Below are positions 34,297-43,215 of a stretch of DNA of 64,000 nt, piece after piece. This stretch comes from Candidatus Poribacteria bacterium. GTDB lineage: Bacteria > Poribacteria > WGA-4E > WGA-3G. Made by a program: the position numbers and the translations under genes. Positions within the stretch are counted from its first letter, which is position 1; every line of letters begins with the position of its first letter. The DNA is taken from the NCBI GenBank assembly GCA_026706025.1, contig JAPOZO010000072.1, positions 62,001 to 126,000 on the forward strand, read 5' to 3'. The notes beneath the pieces were generated by a model that was given only the letters and a program-made list of their open reading frames with translations, was not told the DNA's origin and did no database searches.

Positions 34297-35667
34297 ATGA
34301 CAGACACAAAAGTTCAGGCAGTCTCATGGAATATCACCCGATTGTGTAACCTGAAATGTACACACTGCTATCTCCCGGCAGGCTTCGTAGACACAAACGA
34401 GTTAGGGAACGGAAACTTTCAACTATCTGATATTCAAGGTTCCACGGAATACTCACGGGATGCAGAATTAAGCCAATCCCAATGTTTTCGTGTCATCGAC
34501 GAGATCGCTGAAATCAATCCGCACATCCTCCTCATTCTCACTGGTGGGGAACCGTTATTACGCCCGGATATCTTGGAGATATCGAAGTATGCCTCCGATA
34601 CCGGGTTTCTTGTTGTCATGGGCACAAACGGTGTCCTGCTCAACGACGGAGTGGTCGAGAAGATGCAACAGCACGGTGTTACCGGTGCAGGCGTGAGTCT
34701 CGACGCTATCCAACCTTCAGACCACGACAAGTTTCGGGGCATGGAGGGCGCGTGGAAAGCGACAATGAATGGTGTTGAGGCACTCAAACGCGCACAAATG
34801 GATTTTCTCGTTCAGACCTCCGTAACGCAGTGGAATTACGATGAAATTCCAAAAATCGTGGAATTCGCCTATCAGCTCGGTGCGAAGGTGCTAAATCTCT
34901 ATTTTCTCGTCCGAACGGGAAGAGGCAAGACGGTGATGGACCTTACGCCTGCACAATATGAAAAAATGCTTGAGACGATGTTCGAGTTGCAAGCAGCCTA
35001 TTCAGGCAAGATGCTCATCGCTGCGAAATGCGCTCCGCACTACAAGCGTGTTATCTATGGGCAACAGTCCGACTCCGCCTTCCTTCAAGGGTATCCGAGC
35101 GGTACATGTCCGTGCGGTATTTACTACTGTCGTATCACGCCTGAGGGTGAACTGACACCCTGTCCATATCTACCTGTTAGCGTTGGAAACCTCAAAGACG
35201 AAAGTTTCGTTAAACTCTGGAACGAATCAAAAACTTTTCAGGACTTACGGAACCGGAACCTGCTTGAAGGGAAGTGCGGTGCGTGTGAATTCAAAGAGGT
35301 GTGTGGGGGTTGTAGGGCACGCGCCTATGCCACGACCGGTAACTACCTCGCCGAAGATGCGTCCTGCGAATATCAACCGGGGTCATCGTCTGTTAGTGTG
35401 GATAGAGAGCAACACAGCACGTCGCCTGTTCAAATTGAGAACAAGATCGCTTTTGCCACGGAAACCGATTACGAATTGCAGTGGACGGAGGCAGCAGAAA
35501 AAAGGTTAAAACGCGTGCCGTCATTTGCGCGCGGGATGGTCATCAAAAGCGTTGAGAAATACGCACGTGAACACGGTTATCGGGAGGTTACCCCCGAACT
35601 CATGCAAGCCGTCAAGAAACGGTTTGACGAAACCGGTATCCCATCTTTCAGGCCCAAAAAACGCTAA
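34297..35667 (+). CDS. Radical SAM/SPASM protein with C-terminal PCP_red domain (NirJ/AhbD-like)
   Basis: 456 aa. Radical SAM 4Fe-4S motif C17xxxC21xxC24 (CNLKCTHC) and GGEPLLRPDI. The SPASM region (about 265-345) has CPCGIYYCRI, CPYLPV, CGACEFKEVCGGCRA and a last Cys. The C-terminal 70 residues (LQWTEAAEKRLKRVPSFARG, VIKSVEKYAREHG) form a PCP_red domain, as in light-independent protochlorophyllide reductase subunits and heme-modifying radical SAM proteins. Likely modifies a heme/tetrapyrrole or a peptide. A free-standing PCP_red protein is encoded at 37812. Confidence 0.85.
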   Translation: MTDTKVQAVSWNITRLCNLKCTHCYLPAGFVDTNELGNGNFQLSDIQGSTEYSRDAELSQSQCFRVIDEIAEINPHILLILTGGEPLLRPDILEISKYASDTGFLVVMGTNGVLLNDGVVEKMQQHGVTGAGVSLDAIQPSDHDKFRGMEGAWKATMNGVEALKRAQMDFLVQTSVTQWNYDEIPKIVEFAYQLGAKVLNLYFLVRTGRGKTVMDLTPAQYEKMLETMFELQAAYSGKMLIAAKCAPHYKRVIYGQQSDSAFLQGYPSGTCPCGIYYCRITPEGELTPCPYLPVSVGNLKDESFVKLWNESKTFQDLRNRNLLEGKCGACEFKEVCGGCRARAYATTGNYLAEDASCEYQPGSSSVSVDREQHSTSPVQIENKIAFATETDYELQWTEAAEKRLKRVPSFARGMVIKSVEKYAREHGYREVTPELMQAVKKRFDETGIPSFRPKKR

Positions 35668-35670
35668 TGC

Positions 35671-35702
35671 AAAGTAGTAGGCACGCTCCGTCGTGCCGTA
35701 GC
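35671..35702. repeat. AAAGTAGTAGGC hairpin element, copy at 35.7 kb
   Basis: AAAGTAGTAGGCACGCTCCG then TCGTGCCGTA; hairpin GGCACG/CGTGCC, 3 bp after the radical SAM stop. Confidence 0.7.
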
Positions 35703-35724
35703 AACAACGGTAGAGGAAACCGAG

Positions 35725-36450
35725 ATGCTTACAGCAGATCAGATTGCCTTCTTTCAGGAACATGGATATCTTATCCTTGAAAATTTTATTGATTCGGAGA
35801 TAATTGACGGATGGAGAGAGCAGGTCTGGCAGCACTTTGATTCCAGCTTTGAAACACCGGAGACCTGGCCCAACGATTATGAAATTCCCGGATTCAGTTT
35901 CTCACCGGTCTTTGGACACCTGCTCGCGATGCAAGAGATTACCGAGCAGCTCGGTGGCGGTCAATTTTTTACGGGGGGCGGCGGTTCACCGATTATCAAA
36001 TGGCCCAACCCTGAAGAAGCGTGGGAAATGCCCAAAGATGGACACATTGACGCGTATGGTGCCGTTGCTGGCTGGAGTCCTTTTATGTTCGGTGCAACAA
36101 CCTATCTTTATGATGCCAAACCCAAGGGCGGCGCGTTCGTTTTTTGGCCCGGAAGCCACCACTCAACGCACAAGTACTTCCTCCAATATCCTGAGCAAAT
36201 TGACGGTAGTTTCTACGATATTGAAGACTGGGGATGGCATGTGCTTTCGGATTTATCCCCAGAGGGACCCCGTGAGTTTATTGGTGCTGCCGGTGATGTT
36301 GTGTTGTGGCACGCGTTTCTCTGCCACACCGGTTCAGCGAATGTGACAGATGTCCCTCGTTTCGGTCTCTTTACACGGTATGCCCATGAAAAACGGGACG
36401 AGATTAAATACGAAATTCCAGAGAACCTCTGGAAATATTGGGCAATTTAA
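35725..36450 (+). CDS. Phytanoyl-CoA dioxygenase family protein (copy 1)
   Basis: 241 aa Fe(II)/2-oxoglutarate-dependent oxygenase. N-terminal FFQEHGYLILENFID is the family signature. The metal site is H-x-D in GHIDAYGA and the distal His in LWHAFLCHTGSAN. FWPGSHHSTHKYFLQYP lies between. Possible substrates include small secondary metabolites or amino-acid derivatives; unknown. Directly followed by a paralogue (copy 2) with the same upstream sequence TAGAGGAAACC(c/g)AGATG, so the duplication included the RBS. Confidence 0.9.
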   Translation: MLTADQIAFFQEHGYLILENFIDSEIIDGWREQVWQHFDSSFETPETWPNDYEIPGFSFSPVFGHLLAMQEITEQLGGGQFFTGGGGSPIIKWPNPEEAWEMPKDGHIDAYGAVAGWSPFMFGATTYLYDAKPKGGAFVFWPGSHHSTHKYFLQYPEQIDGSFYDIEDWGWHVLSDLSPEGPREFIGAAGDVVLWHAFLCHTGSANVTDVPRFGLFTRYAHEKRDEIKYEIPENLWKYWAI

Positions 36451-36503
36451 GAAATGGTTGTCAGTTCTCAACTATTAGCCCTTTAATGATAGAGGAAACC
36501 CAG

Positions 36504-37223
36504 ATGCTTACATCAGAACAGATCGCATTTTTTCAAGAACATGGATACCTTATCCTTGAAAATTTTATTGATTCGGAGATAATTGATGGATGGCGGGGAC
36601 AGATCTGGAAACATTTCGATTCCAGTCTTGAAACGCCGAAGACCTGGCCCAACGACTATGTCGTCCAAAACTTCAGTTTTTCACCACTGTTCGGGCAACT
36701 GCCCGCGATGCAAGAGATTACCGAGCAGCTGGGTGAAGGTCAATTTACCGGTGGTGGCGGTTCACCACTTGTCAAATGGCCCAATCCTGAAGAAGAATGG
36801 GCAATACCGGGTAGTGGACACATCGACGCCTACGGTCCCGGTGGTTGGAGCCCTTTTATGCTCGGCGCGACAACCTACCTCTATGATGTCGAACCCGGTG
36901 GTGGTGCGTTCGTCTTTTGGCCCGGAAGCCACCACTCAACGCATAAATACTTCCTTCAATATCCTGAGCAAATTGATGGCAGCTTCTACGATATCGAGGA
37001 TTGGGGGTGGCATGTGCTTTCGGATTTATCGCCGGAAGGCCCTCGCGAATTTACGGGTGCCGCGGGCGACGTTGTACTGTGGCACGCGTTTTTGTGCCAT
37101 ACCGGATCGGCGAATATAAGAGACGTTCCACGTTTTGGTATCTTTGCGCGCTACTCACATCAAAAGCGGGAGGAGATTAAATACGAAATTCCAGAAAACC
37201 TTTGGAAGTACTGGGCAATTTAG
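36504..37223 (+). CDS. Phytanoyl-CoA dioxygenase family protein (copy 2)
   Basis: 239 aa, clearly a tandem duplicate of the preceding gene: N-terminus MLTSEQIAFFQEHGYLILEN, the block from GSHHSTHKYFLQYP through DLSPEGPRE and the C-terminus EIPENLWKYWAI are almost unchanged. Differences cluster at residues 55-65 and 85-125, around the active-site entrance, which hints at a changed substrate. The iron ligands (GHIDAYG, LWHAFLCH) are kept. Start ATG 36504 with AGAGGAAA upstream. Confidence 0.9.
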   Translation: MLTSEQIAFFQEHGYLILENFIDSEIIDGWRGQIWKHFDSSLETPKTWPNDYVVQNFSFSPLFGQLPAMQEITEQLGEGQFTGGGGSPLVKWPNPEEEWAIPGSGHIDAYGPGGWSPFMLGATTYLYDVEPGGGAFVFWPGSHHSTHKYFLQYPEQIDGSFYDIEDWGWHVLSDLSPEGPREFTGAAGDVVLWHAFLCHTGSANIRDVPRFGIFARYSHQKREEIKYEIPENLWKYWAI

Positions 37224-37257
37224 GAAATGGCTGTCGGAGACCGTTAGTCTTTGAGTG

Positions 37258-37641
37258 ATGACAATCATGATAAAAAATCTGTTTCTCTTAATCGTTGTTT
37301 TTGCCGCTTTTAGTGGGTGCGGCGAACCTACTGAAGAGTTATGCTCGAAGGAAGTTGGAGATGTTGTTACGATTACGCTGTTAGAAACAGTAACAGTAGA
37401 AAGATCTGATTCTATACCCTTCCGCGATAATGTCACCTGTGATGGTATTCAGTACACAACGATTTTTAGAGTTGCCTTTCCGGCTGATGTATCTATAACA
37501 AAGTATCGCAAATTTGATAAAAGTTCGGGGTATACACGCGTTCTATATTCATTTCCAGCGGGTGTTGTTCTGAAGGTTGTCGTCACAGAAAAATTGAGTG
37601 ATAATAGTTATAAAGCCCGTGTATTGGAAATTTTCTCATAA
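37258..37641 (+). CDS. Small hypothetical lipoprotein
   Basis: 127 aa. Signal peptide (IKNLFLLIVVFAAFSGC) with lipobox AFSGC near residue 22, then a beta-rich domain (EVGDVVTITLLETVTVERSD, a pair of Cys in ELCSKEV and VTCDGIQY, VLKVVVTEKLSD). No family recognised. Possible starts at GTG 37255, ATG 37258 and ATG 37267; all keep the lipobox. It follows the dioxygenase pair by 34 bp. Confidence 0.65.
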   Translation: MTIMIKNLFLLIVVFAAFSGCGEPTEELCSKEVGDVVTITLLETVTVERSDSIPFRDNVTCDGIQYTTIFRVAFPADVSITKYRKFDKSSGYTRVLYSFPAGVVLKVVVTEKLSDNSYKARVLEIFS

Positions 37642-37811
37642 TTCTTCTCAAGGAAAGCGCGATGTCGGATTATATGGGGTCATAATGGATACTCCTAAAA
37701 AAAAATTACGGCATGTAAGTCGAGACAACGCGTCGTCTGGATATACGGAAAGGGATATTTCTGTAAAACCTTCTTCACCGAACCGTAAGGAAAGTTAAAA
37801 AAGGAGAAAGA

Positions 37812-38225
37812 ATGAACGAACAAAATAATGCAAACGAACGGCTTACAGATGTAGAAGAACGCCTGACACGCGTCGAAAACCTGCTCGTTAGCATCAACGA
37901 GAAATTAGATCAGCCTTCCGCTGTTAATGCGGCAGATATCGAGCAGACGGAAGCGTTCAAGCAGTGGGTGACCAATTACGTCTCAATGCGGTTACAGCAA
38001 CTCGTACCGGAAACATGTGACCATCCCGATGCAGCCGTACTTCAGGACGGTCCCTACCTTGACAACACCACAGTGCCATGTACGGAGGAAGTTGAGCATC
38101 GGGTTAAACGGATACCGATCCCGTTTGTCCGCGAGATGGTCGTCCAGCGTGTCGCTGAAAATGCGCGGGAGGCGGGGATCGAACGTGTAGATATTGAGTT
38201 TTTCGAGAAAGCCGCTACATTTTGA
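37812..38225 (+). CDS. Stand-alone PCP_red-domain protein with N-terminal coiled coil
   Basis: 137 aa. Residues 8-35 form a short coiled coil (ERLTDVEERLTRVENLLVSI). Residues about 90-135 (VEHRVKRIPIPFVREMVVQR, VAENAREAG) form a PCP_red domain, the same as at the end of the radical SAM protein at 34297. In known systems this domain accompanies heme or tetrapyrrole-modifying enzymes. Cys residues at ETCDHP and VPCTEE could bind metal. Excellent RBS AAGGAG before ATG 37812. Confidence 0.75.
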   Translation: MNEQNNANERLTDVEERLTRVENLLVSINEKLDQPSAVNAADIEQTEAFKQWVTNYVSMRLQQLVPETCDHPDAAVLQDGPYLDNTTVPCTEEVEHRVKRIPIPFVREMVVQRVAENAREAGIERVDIEFFEKAATF

Positions 38226-38295
38226 CAATGTAAAGCCACAGAGGAGTTCCCTCTGCCTAATTTTGATTGGAAGGACTTCTTAAAGGCACCGATAT

Positions 38296-38418
38296 AATAG
38301 TTGTCAGTTATCAGTTAAGAGGACATATAGTATATTTACCAATGTTTTCATTTATAAGCGAAGTAACTGACAACTGAAAGGTTTTTCGGAGAAAAACCGT
38401 ACTGACAACTGGTAACTA
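38296..38418. repeat. GTTATCAGT-family element with terminal inverted repeats
   Basis: Left end AATAGTTGTCAGTTATCAGT, right end ACTGACAACTGGTAACTATT. The centre carries an AGGTTTTTCGGAGAAAAACC hairpin. It abuts the next gene (ATG 38425). Confidence 0.8.
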
Positions 38419-38424
38419 TTCGCT

Positions 38425-38814
38425 ATGGACTGGGTTTTCAACACCTTCTCGGAATATCTTGAGAATGACTTCAAAAAGCGGATCGGCAACCCGAATCCTA
38501 CCGTTGCTGATCTTTGGGAAGCCTTTCAAGTACTCTTTCCTGCCACTTCAGCGCAGCTCCTCGTGCAGGAACCGGTGGGCAATACAGTGCGATTTAAAGC
38601 ACTTGCGTTCTATCATGCAGACGAAATGGGTCCGTTGATTGAAACCCCCTTGAAGTATCTCAGACAAAATTTCGGAGGCGGTAAATTCAAAATCAACTTC
38701 TATCACGGCATGCAGTTCATCGCGACGATTAATTTCAAGCCAGAGGGTCCTGAAATTTGGCGCGATCTACCGGAAATGGAAGGAAATCCAGCAATTGACG
38801 AAGTCGCGACTTAA
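38425..38814 (+). CDS. Hypothetical protein
   Basis: 129 aa, predicted cytosolic. Amphipathic helices at the N-terminus (VFNTFSEYLENDFKKRIG, VADLWEAFQVLF) are followed by a beta-rich half (NTVRFKALAFYHADEMG, GKFKINFYHGMQFIATINF). I do not recognise a family. There is no RBS; the upstream DNA is a mobile repeat ending 6 bp before the ATG. Codon composition is like its neighbours. Confidence 0.6.
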   Translation: MDWVFNTFSEYLENDFKKRIGNPNPTVADLWEAFQVLFPATSAQLLVQEPVGNTVRFKALAFYHADEMGPLIETPLKYLRQNFGGGKFKINFYHGMQFIATINFKPEGPEIWRDLPEMEGNPAIDEVAT

Positions 38815-38877
38815 AGTAGTAGACACGCTTCATGTACCGTAGCCTAAAGCAGGAGGCACACTCTGTGTGCCGTAACC
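38812..38877. repeat. AAAGTAGTAGAC / AAAGCAGGAGGC hairpin elements, two copies in a row
   Basis: First copy 38812-38843 starts with the TAA stop of the upstream gene; second copy 38846-38877 has a perfect GGCACAC-TCT-GTGTGCC hairpin. Confidence 0.65.
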
Positions 38878-38884
38878 AAGGACA

Positions 38885-39331
38885 ATGGACAAAATCATGC
38901 GTCAACAACAGGAATTTGAGGAATGCCCCTCGTGCGAAAATACAAATCTCCGACGGTTGGATGGAAATTCATGGTTCTGCTTGGATTGTGACTGGGATAA
39001 CCTCAGCGTTATTCCGAAAGGCAATGATGAACTCCTCACCTCCCTTCGGCACGGAGATGTCCATTCGCGGCGGATCGCCGCACAAGCGTTGATTAATATG
39101 GGTGATGCCGATCGGCATCTCGCCACGAAGATGGATTCAAACGCGCTACTCGAAGCGTTAGATGACGAAGATGCCGATGTGCGTTACTTCGTCGCTGTCG
39201 CTCTCGGTAAACTGGAAGCCAGTCTCAGCCTCGGCAAACTCAAGCAGCTCGCCCGAGACGATGCGTCTGCACTCGTTCGCGAAGGTGCCAAATCGGCGGT
39301 TGAACAAATCGAATCACGCCAGTTGTCTTAG
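38885..39331 (+). CDS. Zinc-ribbon plus HEAT-repeat protein
   Basis: 148 aa. N-terminal ribbon CPSCEN (Cys 14, 17) and CLDCDW (Cys 32, 35) is followed by HEAT-like repeats (DVHSRRIAAQALINMGDAD, EDADVRYFVAVALGKLEAS quoted in part, ALVREGAKSAVEQI). The module order is reversed relative to the HEAT/zinc-ribbon protein at 4248. Probably an adaptor protein; role unknown. The Gfo/Idh/MocA gene follows after 22 bp and may be co-transcribed. Confidence 0.7.
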   Translation: MDKIMRQQQEFEECPSCENTNLRRLDGNSWFCLDCDWDNLSVIPKGNDELLTSLRHGDVHSRRIAAQALINMGDADRHLATKMDSNALLEALDDEDADVRYFVAVALGKLEASLSLGKLKQLARDDASALVREGAKSAVEQIESRQLS

Positions 39332-39353
39332 TGGCTAAAGGAAATAGAAAAAT

Positions 39354-40418
39354 ATGGAAAAAATTCGACTCGGTTATATCGGCTGTGGATTCATGGCTCA
39401 GAAGGTCCATATCCCGAATTTTGTGAGCATCCCGGAATGTGAACTCATCGGCCTTGCGGAAGTACGTTCCGAACTCGGAAAAACAGTCCAAAATCGTTTC
39501 GGTATCCCGCAACTTTATAGCGATCACGGTGAACTCGCACAAAACGCCGATATTGAAGCGGTGGCAGTCTCCGCTGACTTCGCATTACAAGGCGAAATCG
39601 CAAAAGACTTACTCTTGGCTGGTAAACACGTCTTCATGGAGAAACCGATGGCTGTCTCCACCGAACAGGCTGAGGCTATCGTGGCGGCATCGCAGAAGTC
39701 TGGTAAAAAGTTGATGGTCGGCTACATGAAACGCTACGATGCTGGAAATGAGATCGTCAAGGCGAAAATAGCACAATTCCGAGAGACCGACGAACTCGGA
39801 CGTCTGACTTATGCCAGAAATCACGGCTTCGGTGGGGATTGGGTCTGCAATCTTGATACCCACATGGACGGAACCGACGAACCCAAACCGAGCGCGCCCG
39901 TCAAAACCCCAGAATGGATACCAGAGCAGTATCGTGGTTCCTATTTGGGATACCTCCAGCAGTATACACACAATATCAATCTGATGCGTTGGTTCCTTGA
40001 TGCAGGTGACAAAGTTACTGTCAAAGTCGTTGATTTAGATGCGAACGGATATTCCGGTGTTGTCATCTTCGATATGGATGGCATCCGTGTAACATTGGAA
40101 ACAGGACACGTTTCGCACTATCGTTGGGATGAGCATAGTCAAATCTATTTTCAGAATGGATGGATTCACACGTGGGCACCGCCGTTGCTTTTAAAGAATA
40201 CACCCGCAGAGGTTGAAATCTATCGCGCTGGCGAAGAACAGGAAATTACACGTCCGATACCGAGACCGAGTTGGACATGGGCATATCACAGGGAGGCAGA
40301 ATACTTCATCGCGAATGTCCGTAACGATGAACCCTTCCGTTCTTCAGCCGAAGATACGCTTACTGATGTCAGACTTTTTGAGGACATCTACCGGATCTTC
40401 ATTGAGCAGCAAAAATAG
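39354..40418 (+). CDS. Gfo/Idh/MocA-family oxidoreductase
   Basis: 354 aa. Rossmann motif GYIGCGFMAQK (8-18), acidic sugar-binding residue in GLAEVR, EKP motif in VFMEKPMAVSTEQAE and the family helix KKLMVGYMKRYD. The C-terminal sheet domain carries FGGDWVCNLDTHMDG, TLETGHVSHYRW and a His/Trp-rich surface (RWDEHSQIYFQNGWIHTW quoted in part). Sugar-derivative dehydrogenase of unknown substrate. Its stop is exactly adjacent to the stop of the convergent membrane-protein gene (no gap). Confidence 0.88.
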   Translation: MEKIRLGYIGCGFMAQKVHIPNFVSIPECELIGLAEVRSELGKTVQNRFGIPQLYSDHGELAQNADIEAVAVSADFALQGEIAKDLLLAGKHVFMEKPMAVSTEQAEAIVAASQKSGKKLMVGYMKRYDAGNEIVKAKIAQFRETDELGRLTYARNHGFGGDWVCNLDTHMDGTDEPKPSAPVKTPEWIPEQYRGSYLGYLQQYTHNINLMRWFLDAGDKVTVKVVDLDANGYSGVVIFDMDGIRVTLETGHVSHYRWDEHSQIYFQNGWIHTWAPPLLLKNTPAEVEIYRAGEEQEITRPIPRPSWTWAYHREAEYFIANVRNDEPFRSSAEDTLTDVRLFEDIYRIFIEQQK

Positions 40419-42677
40419 TTATTTCCGCATCAATATCTCTGTGTCATTGATGTCTATCGCGAGTTCGTAGTTTTCTTGTAGATATGCTGCAATCAAGGGA
40501 TGTCGCTCCTCAACAGGAATACCGTCAACAGCATCAAACCAACCTCCAGTTTTAAAGATCACCAAACGCGTTTCGTCTCGTTCAAGAGCCTCAATAACTT
40601 CTTGCTGCATTGCAGGTGTTGATGCGTACGAGACCTGATGGAATCGGGAGACGCCGGGTCGATTCGCAAAGAAATAGTAGGCACCCTGACTCGTAAAGTC
40701 GAAAATCTTTTCGTTCTCTGCCGTGTTTTCCTTAATATAAGCGACGACCTTTTGAATCTGTTCAACCTGATCGTCCGGGATATCTACTGCACCAGCACGC
40801 ACTAACGCCTGCGATACAGTGTTTTGCTTGAACGGATTCTGACGCAACCGTTGCCATTTCTCATTGAAACCCGCCAACGGATGATGCGCCTCACCAACAT
40901 ACCAACAGAATATAACTGTCGGAATGAGTACCCATGCTGCCTTCAACGCGGTATGCCAAGGTCTTTCACCTCTTAGAGACGATAAGCCAACACGGCACAT
41001 TCCGATAATACCACCTTCTAACGGAATTAAACAGAGCAGCCATAAGAAAGTGGCACCATAAATCAGGTGTCCACCGTCTGAACGCCCCAACGCTGTCCGA
41101 AAAAAGGCAATACCGCCGAGGAGTAAGAGAAGGAGTTTCATCGTGTTGGCTGAATGCGTACCAGATAGCCCTCGGTATGTCAGGTAAGCCGCGATCATCA
41201 AAAAGATGCAGATCGGTAGATACCATGGAAACCCTTCACTGAAGATAAAGGCGTGCCAACCTTCCGACGACAATAGCGTAAGTGTTTTTGATAGGGACGG
41301 GAAAGCGAGTCCCCACGTTGCAAGTTGATAGCGACACTGGATATAAGAATTCCAAATTACATCGTCCAAAGCACCGTGGGAGAAAAAATAGATGCCTACC
41401 GAGAGAAAACCAAGTAACACCCCACAACCATAACTGATTAAGGGTATCAGATATTCTCTCCTATTTCTTTCCGATTGGCTTTGCCCGCTTCCACGCTCTG
41501 TTCTAAAACCGCCTTGTAACACATATATAACCAGAAACAATCCGATAGCACCCAGCGTGTAAAGCCCAATTTCAGTGCTATACCAGAATGCCAAACTTGT
41601 GGAAAGTCCTGCAAGGAGCAATTTCCATACAAACGTAGGGACCTTGTTCGTGTGAGTCCCTCGGAAGTGCGTAAGGGAATTCGCTACGAAGGCGAAACTA
41701 ATTAAGCCGAGACTATGCCGTGGGGATACCCAGAATCCGGTTCCAGAAGCGATAAGTACACAAATGAAGGCAGCCAAAAATCTGCTTCGGAACACTTGTA
41801 AACCGAGCACGTAGAGCGCAACATAGCCGAGTGGACCCAACAGATCTTCCATTAAACGCACACCGAATAAGGTCGGTTCAAAGAGTTGGCCGCCAACCCA
41901 TGCTAAATAAGCGTTTTGGAAAAGTCCGTGCTGGATATAGATATCCCGGAACGGCACGCCGCCGCGTAGCATTTCATTGAGAGGCGCGAGCCGCTCACCT
42001 TCGTGGAATAGATCTATGTTGCCGTGGATACTCCCGGAGTAGGTAAGCAGATAGATAAAAATTGGAAGGATAATGTATTCAAGTCCGCCACGCCAAATCT
42101 TTGTGGTTCTATAGCTTGCAGAAGCAGAAACGCCTTCCTTTTCGCTGGCGAGATTTGTATCATCGGAAACATCTGAATTCCACAACGTAGGGAAGTACCG
42201 CTTATACAGTAGCACCAATTTGAGCAGAATAGATAAACTGACCGGCAAGAGTAAACCTATTAGCGTGCGTTGCCCGATGTAATAGACTTGTAACCAACAG
42301 AGCCATAACGGTATTGATGCCAATGCGTTCGCTTTAAGCACGCGCGCAATCGGTTGTGCAGTTAATTTGGCACACCAACGCGAATAGACCCACCACCCGA
42401 ACCAATACAGGCATATTGCTATGGGGATACCGAGCAGTGCCAGCAGATAGAAAAAGTATTCCTGTTGTTTCGGGTACGCGTTAACACTGAGCCAACCGAC
42501 GACACTGGCGTTTGAGTGGTATTCAAAAGTGATATATTTTTGGAGGGTTATCCCTAAGGCGATTGCGAGGGAAGCGGCGGAAAAAGTGAGGAGCCCAATG
42601 CAGGGCTTGAGGGCAGGGGTTTTGACAACGCGCATGTCCGGCATAAATTGCTGAAGGTAGACTCGCCAGCGATGCAT
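40419..42677 (-). CDS. Large multi-pass membrane protein, GT-C glycosyltransferase-like
   Basis: 752 aa with about 13-15 membrane helices and a C-terminal soluble domain (about 630-750: QIQKVVAYIKENTAENEKIF, IPVEERHPLIAAYLQENYEL). An extracytoplasmic loop after a middle helix contains DLFHEGERLAPLNEMLRGG, with the acidic D..HEGE cluster that GT-C enzymes use for catalysis, and PFRDIYIQHGLFQN. This is the layout of lipid-linked-sugar glycosyltransferases such as GT39-like enzymes. Donor and acceptor unknown. Monocistronic as far as can be seen. Confidence 0.7.
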   Translation of the reverse strand: MHRWRVYLQQFMPDMRVVKTPALKPCIGLLTFSAASLAIALGITLQKYITFEYHSNASVVGWLSVNAYPKQQEYFFYLLALLGIPIAICLYWFGWWVYSRWCAKLTAQPIARVLKANALASIPLWLCWLQVYYIGQRTLIGLLLPVSLSILLKLVLLYKRYFPTLWNSDVSDDTNLASEKEGVSASASYRTTKIWRGGLEYIILPIFIYLLTYSGSIHGNIDLFHEGERLAPLNEMLRGGVPFRDIYIQHGLFQNAYLAWVGGQLFEPTLFGVRLMEDLLGPLGYVALYVLGLQVFRSRFLAAFICVLIASGTGFWVSPRHSLGLISFAFVANSLTHFRGTHTNKVPTFVWKLLLAGLSTSLAFWYSTEIGLYTLGAIGLFLVIYVLQGGFRTERGSGQSQSERNRREYLIPLISYGCGVLLGFLSVGIYFFSHGALDDVIWNSYIQCRYQLATWGLAFPSLSKTLTLLSSEGWHAFIFSEGFPWYLPICIFLMIAAYLTYRGLSGTHSANTMKLLLLLLGGIAFFRTALGRSDGGHLIYGATFLWLLCLIPLEGGIIGMCRVGLSSLRGERPWHTALKAAWVLIPTVIFCWYVGEAHHPLAGFNEKWQRLRQNPFKQNTVSQALVRAGAVDIPDDQVEQIQKVVAYIKENTAENEKIFDFTSQGAYYFFANRPGVSRFHQVSYASTPAMQQEVIEALERDETRLVIFKTGGWFDAVDGIPVEERHPLIAAYLQENYELAIDINDTEILMRK

Positions 42678-42759
42678 GGTTCTTGCCTCAATACAAGCAC
42701 AAACTCACTGTGCTTTTTAATGGCATCATTTGAAGATTGGAGAAAATCAACCGATGGTG

Positions 42760-43215
42760 TTAAGTTTCCCCAAGCGGTCCCTCAACCTCAATAAAATCTC
42801 GCGCCGTTGCGTCCCACACGAAAGCCTTCACGGCGCGTATCTCAGTGCCGTAAACGGAGATCACCAGATAAGTGGTACCCGGATAGGTGGGTTCATCCCA
42901 CATCGTCGCATCTGCTTTGTCTTTCTCCGAAAAATACGCTTCGTGATTCGGGTGTGAATGGTAGAACGCCTTAATCTGCTGTGTTTCAGATGCTTTGGTA
43001 ACCTTGAATAAGTCATCAGGATGTATTACGTACGCCGTACGCGCATCACGCGGATATCTGTCAGGATCTTCCTGATGCAATTCGTTTTGTATATTTCGAC
43101 ATTTCCAGACAAATTCCTGCGTTCCATCACTCAAAATGGCACCGCAGCATTCATCGGGAAACTCCGATTTGGCGTGGTCACAAATTTGGCTGAGAGTTTC
43201 TGGTTTTACAAGCAT
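42760..43215 (-). CDS. JAB/MPN metallopeptidase (M67) partner of the sulfur carrier
   Basis: 151 aa. Complete JAMM site: Glu22 (FPDECCG), His86 and His88 (YHSHPN), Ser96 and Asp99 (FSEKDKADA). Bacterial M67 enzymes next to ThiS/MoaD-like proteins remove C-terminal extensions from the carrier or release the formed amino acid (Mec in the CysO pathway, QbsD in quinolobactin synthesis). Downstream on the same strand as the MoaD-like carrier and the cysK/cysH genes, so a role in carrier-dependent cysteine biosynthesis is likely. Confidence 0.85.
   Translation of the reverse strand: MLVKPETLSQICDHAKSEFPDECCGAILSDGTQEFVWKCRNIQNELHQEDPDRYPRDARTAYVIHPDDLFKVTKASETQQIKAFYHSHPNHEAYFSEKDKADATMWDEPTYPGTTYLVISVYGTEIRAVKAFVWDATARDFIEVEGPLGET

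Noticed and set aside
37685-37798. 37-codon frame starting ATG at 37685 between the lipoprotein and PCP_red genes
   Set aside because: No ribosome-binding site, low-complexity basic composition and no resemblance to a known family.
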